Assembly: GCF_001640805.2 (NCBI RefSeq)
Contig: NC_066842.1
Coordinates: 24,079,598 to 24,143,597 of the forward strand
Direction of reading: 5' to 3'
Length of the DNA: 64,000 bases
Origin: Lates calcarifer
Lineage: Eukaryota > Chordata > Actinopteri > Centropomidae
The translations under genes and the position numbers were made by a program. Below, in pieces: positions 60,135 through 64,000 of this stretch. Below the pieces are notes generated by a model. The model had not been told where the DNA came from, searched no databases, and worked only from the letters and a program-made list of their open reading frames with translations. The number at the start of each line of letters is the position of its first letter. Positions within the stretch are counted from its first letter, which is position 1.

Positions 60135-62454
60135 GGAAGGCTTCCAGTATTTAAACTCTTCATGGGATATGTTATTGATTACAGTTTTAGTTACAGTGTG
60201 GTCATGTGAAATCCCCTGACTTGACAAAGTGACAAGCATCTGTTGGAAGCTCTTTCAAACAGCTGTAGGGTACTGTGAACTACAAACGTTGTAGTGTGTT
60301 CACAAAATTTTGGCAAATGAAAGCTGCAATTCAAGACATTTTTACAAGAGCCGTGACAAACCTCATCAATCAGTTATAATGTAAACACTAGAAATGCAGA
60401 CTGTGCAGATCCAGACCCTGAACTACAGAAACAGCAGCAACTTGGCAAAGTTGATAACAGCATCTGGGGACTACACGGGAACAAGAGAAAACTGAGATCT
60501 GAAGGCAAGGATACTCGGCTGATGGAGTGTGCAAGCTGTTTCAGTTATGATAATTCCTAATTGTTTTATCATCTATTTTAATATATTCACTCAAGACTGA
60601 TACTTTGTGTATTATCTTGAAATTCAGCAAACTGAATCAGCTTGAAAGTATCAGGACAACAAGCAAGAAGTAAAGATGGCTGTGGTACAGACCTGGTAGA
60701 ACATAACCAACAAAGATAACAGATGTGGATGAGGACTCAAATGCAGACTCAGTGATGAGGAAAATCCTTTCCTTTGTCCAAGTGAATTCCCAAATGTGCA
60801 AAATTTTGAGAGTCCTCTGCATGTATTTATTGAGAGACTGAGTCATGTTAAATTTTAAATGTTAAAATTTGGAGGTCAGTTTTTCTCACTGCCACTGTCT
60901 CTGTCAATCAGACAGGTAGCCAATTGTGAGGCCTGTTGGAGGGCCCGGAAATAGAAATGGTAGTTACCTGGATCTAACTCCAGTTCTATGAGTACATGCA
61001 AAGCCCCCCTTCTATGCCCAGCTGGCCCCATTATTCACATCCCTGGTTGCTGAGTTCCAAAGGAAGATGAGCATCAGGTACACTAGGGTTTTATAGTGGG
61101 TGTGTGATGGTGGCATCAGCCTTGCACCCTGTTCACACTGATTCAAAACACCAGGGAACACCAATGTTGCCAGGCTACAACTCGCTACTTACTGAATTGC
61201 TGGATGAGGATGGGCATCTTGAAGAGTGCTGAACTGATTAACACAAACATTAAGCCACATGATATGCTTCTGAATCACATTCAGCAGCTATTTAAGGTAT
61301 TTCAAGGTCTGGCTATTCAGGTCTCTTTAAAAAGACCAGTCTCTTACCCACAGGTGTCAAGAGATTATTTTGGGAGCCCCAGTCACTGATCATTCTGGGC
61401 CTTTGTCTTAGATCATAATTTGGCAGCCACCTGTGTTTTTGTTGTAACAACATGATGAGAATCATGTCCACCAATCCACTGTGAAGACTAAGGACATCAA
61501 GGGTCAACTGCATATCCAGAGGTAAAGTCTAATAGAAAGAAAGACAGGCACATCTCTCTCAGTCAAGCGTCAAGCTAATTCACAGCTGATATTTAAATCA
61601 GTTTCCTCTGTTTCCTGTTGCAGGCCATTCTGTAGATCTGTAAGATCTGCTAACCCAGATGTAAATGTTTTTGACTGGTGGCAGTAGGAATTTCAGGAGG
61701 AGAGGAGAGGAGAGGATCTGGAGGGATGAAGACCCATTTGTAGACAGGGAGGTGTCAGAGATGACATGCTGTTCTAAACTTTAAAGCCTATGAGATCTCT
61801 TTGACTAGCTTTAGTGAGAGAGAGGACCCAAGTCCTGGATAAAACTTGGGAAAATAATGTTTTGGTATTAAGATGTATGTAGCCCACAACTAATCCCAAT
61901 TGTAAAATTACCATAAGACATAATTTGCAATAGTTTGTGGTTATGATCAAAAAATAACATCAAAACTGACCATAGTTTAATAAATCAAGCTATGGCAGTT
62001 ATTACAGAGTAAATGCACATGTATTTGATCAATGTCTTTGAAACAGAGCTTACTTTATGAGTGCAAACAGAGCTGTAGCATTCCATGAAATGAAAAGCCT
62101 TTAATGGGTTTGTTATCTTGAGGTAAATAATGTTTTTAACAACCAAACGTTGGTTACTTCTCTTTGGTTTGGTGAGAATTTCAGTGATATGGAATGAAGC
62201 CGTTTCCCCAGTGCCTCTCCCTGTCAACTCCACTGAAGTGCATGATGATTGCAGTTGTATATTCGAGGTGAACTTCACATCTGGCAGCCACTGCCAACAG
62301 CTTTTGATCTATTTAACATTTATTTTTATGGTGCACAATTCCCATTTATGTCTTTTTGAAAATCTCCCCATAACCAGGCGTTTGATTTGACATTTACTTT
62401 ACGAAAGGCAGTTTGAACCTTTTCCACGCCATTAAACGTGATCCTTTTCAGTTA
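60135..62454. other. intergenic DNA between DYRK-like copy and dkk3
   Basis: No coding block is supported. A short GAGGAGAGGAGAGGAGAGG purine run lies near 61697-61715. Confidence 0.5.
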
Positions 62455-62600
62455 AGAACCCCACCACCACCACGATCCCTCCTCAGACTTTCCAAATAAA
62501 ACGGATCCAGCTGTGTGCGGCTGTGCGCCCTCTGTACGTCACATCGCTCTGCTACTCGGTGGACAGACAGCAGTGACTAGGAGGAGGAAGAGAAAGGAAG
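62455..62600 (+). promoter_or_regulatory. dkk3 proximal promoter / 5' UTR
   Basis: A modestly GC-rich stretch precedes the dkk3 ATG and contains a CRE-like TACGTCA at 62535-62541. The transcription start is not determined. The start codon context (GGAAG before ATG) is acceptable, and a second in-frame Met lies four codons downstream. Confidence 0.35.
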
Positions 62601-63932
62601 ATGTCCGGTACTATGCTGCTGTCGGTATCTTTGGGTTTGTGCGTGCTGTGGGCGACCAGCGGGACAGAGCGAGGCGAGGCAGTTATCCTGCGGGGTGCCC
62701 TGGAGCGGGGCCCGGTCAGTCTGAACGACATGTTCCGAGAGGTGGAAGAGTTGATGGAGGATACCCAGCACATACTGGAGGAGGCGGTGGATCAGGTCTG
62801 CGTCACATTTTATTCATTTATACCAAGGCAGTGTTGTATACTTAGAGCGGAGAGAGTGACACAAAGCTTCAGTAATACCGTTTATCTAGTATTTAGTCAT
62901 ACAGCTCAGTTACTCTAACAGTGGACAAAAATAAATGACATATAGGTGACAAGCTGAATTCTTTTGGCTTAGGTATGCTCTGCAACACTACACACAGGCT
63001 CCCTGTCTGCTTTATGTCTGACCCACTTCGTATCTGAAAAGCCTACTATTAATAGTCCTCATTATAATAGTAGGCTCGTTGCCAAAATTGATATTTTTCC
63101 TGTTAGTTCAAAGGAAAAGGTAATACTGAATAACCCTGTATAGCTGGGTGACTGAGAACTTCACACAACAAACTTATTTTTAGCAGCTGAGACTCCTGGA
63201 AAGTCTGTTATTTCCCAGTCAGTGTCTGGTTTTGATCATTTGTGAACTACTGGGAAGTTTTCCCTTCATGTCATACAAGAAGTGGAGATTAATATCAGTC
63301 AGAGTGCTGTATATCAACAAACTGTCCACGGTTATATCCACCTTGAGGATTCATTCTTCTCTCCACAATCTGATGTATGAACAAGATGGAAATGTGTGTG
63401 TGTGTGTGTGGTGTATTTTATGTAAGATTTATGAATGGATTCCACATATATCCTCAAATTCAATCCAACAGATAACTACTGAGAGTGCTAAATCATCTTT
63501 AACATCACCAGATCTGCATCCCAACCACCACAGTCAAACCAAGAAGATTGTTAAGAATGGAGACAGAGACATTCAGGTCCTAGATAGGACTGACAAGGTA
63601 GGGGATAACTTTTGACCGATACAGTCAAGTATATAAGTCTCAGAGCTCACCTTGTAGATGTCATTTTGTGATAAATGGAGAGAATCAGTGTTGTATACAA
63701 AGTTTTGATGTTTCTAAACAGATTTGTAAGTGGTTTTAAGCATGCCCCCACCCCCACTCCCCTTACACAGGAACAAAGCACAAAAAATACCAATATAATT
63801 GCTTTTCTGTTTGAGTTCTGATACATGTCTACAATGTTTTACCATTAATAGGAAACTAATAACAAAACAGGAGAAACTCATCTTTCACACATCCATATGG
63901 AGATCTCTGGTCTGTGGAACACTGTGGATCAC
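62601..63932 (+). CDS. dkk3: Dickkopf-3 (secreted Wnt modulator), first three coding exons
   Basis: The coding exons are 62601-62795, 63472-63597 and 63852-63932, and the gene runs off the right edge. Exon 1 encodes MSGTMLLSVSLGLCVLWATS, a signal peptide, then VSLNDMFREVEELMEDTQH, the diagnostic DKK3 N-terminal coiled-coil segment. Exon 2 encodes LTSPDLHPNHHSQTKKIVKN. Exon 3 encodes ETNNKTGETHLSHIHMEISG followed by LWNTVDH, the DKK3 segment ahead of the first cysteine-rich domain. All three join in phase 0. The exon 1 donor (CAG|GTCTGC) is weak but the phase is right. The cysteine-rich domains are beyond the window. DKK3 is an extracellular glycoprotein diverged from the LRP6-binding Dickkopfs. 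The position and head-to-head orientation to MICAL2 match mammalian synteny. The a or b paralogue is unresolved. Confidence 0.93.
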
Positions 63933-64000
63933 GTGAGTCCTTTGCCTTCCATGTCAGGTCAATGCATAGTGAATGATTAGAGGACAATGAGACAAATGCA

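Noticed and set aside
1..64000. CRISPR arrays, bacterial operons, rRNA genes or integrated viral genomes
   Set aside because: No regularly spaced direct repeats with unique spacers, no rRNA-like sequence and no viral gene set; the only retroelement proteins belong to BEL/Pao and LINE families.

Overview
The window is vertebrate, almost certainly teleost fish, genomic DNA. It has small exons with consensus GT-AG splice sites, long AT-rich introns, many CA/TG microsatellites, and fish-type mobile elements (Tc1, mariner, L2-type LINEs, a BEL/Pao LTR element, tRNA-derived SINEs, MITEs). There are no bacterial operons, CRISPR arrays or viral genomes.

Three loci are recognisable. (1) MICAL2, the flavin monooxygenase that oxidises actin, lies on the minus strand from a CpG-rich promoter near 46.8-47.0 kb down to about 5.1 kb. 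I place one noncoding first exon and 21 coding exons (ATG at 28678). They join in one continuous frame of about 1165 codons: FAD domain, calponin-homology domain, split bipartite nuclear-localisation signal, long Ser/Pro linker, and the first part of the LIM domain. The last exons are not visible. (2) A class-II DYRK-type kinase copy lies on the plus strand from 51.4 to 59.7 kb. It is frameshifted, has lost key catalytic residues, and carries a BEL/Pao retrotransposon in an intron, so I call it a pseudogene. (3) The first three coding exons of Dickkopf-3 (dkk3) are on the plus strand from 62.6 kb, and the gene runs off the right edge.

MICAL2 and DKK3 are head-to-head neighbours in mammals too, so this is a conserved syntenic block with a kinase copy in between. 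I cannot tell whether these are the teleost a or b paralogues.

Layout: 1-5 kb, MICAL2 3' side with a truncated LINE; 5-29 kb, MICAL2 coding exons and introns; 29-46.8 kb, a long first intron holding an L2 element, a mariner remnant, a Tc1 remnant, a SINE and other repeats; 46.8-47 kb, MICAL2 promoter; 51.4-59.7 kb, the DYRK-like pseudogene with the BEL insertion at 52.07-56.98 kb; 59.9-62.5 kb, repeats and intergenic DNA; 62.5-64 kb, dkk3. I see no previously undescribed system. The most interesting points are the decayed kinase with its recent, RNase H-deleted LTR insertion, and fine features of the MICAL2 linker.
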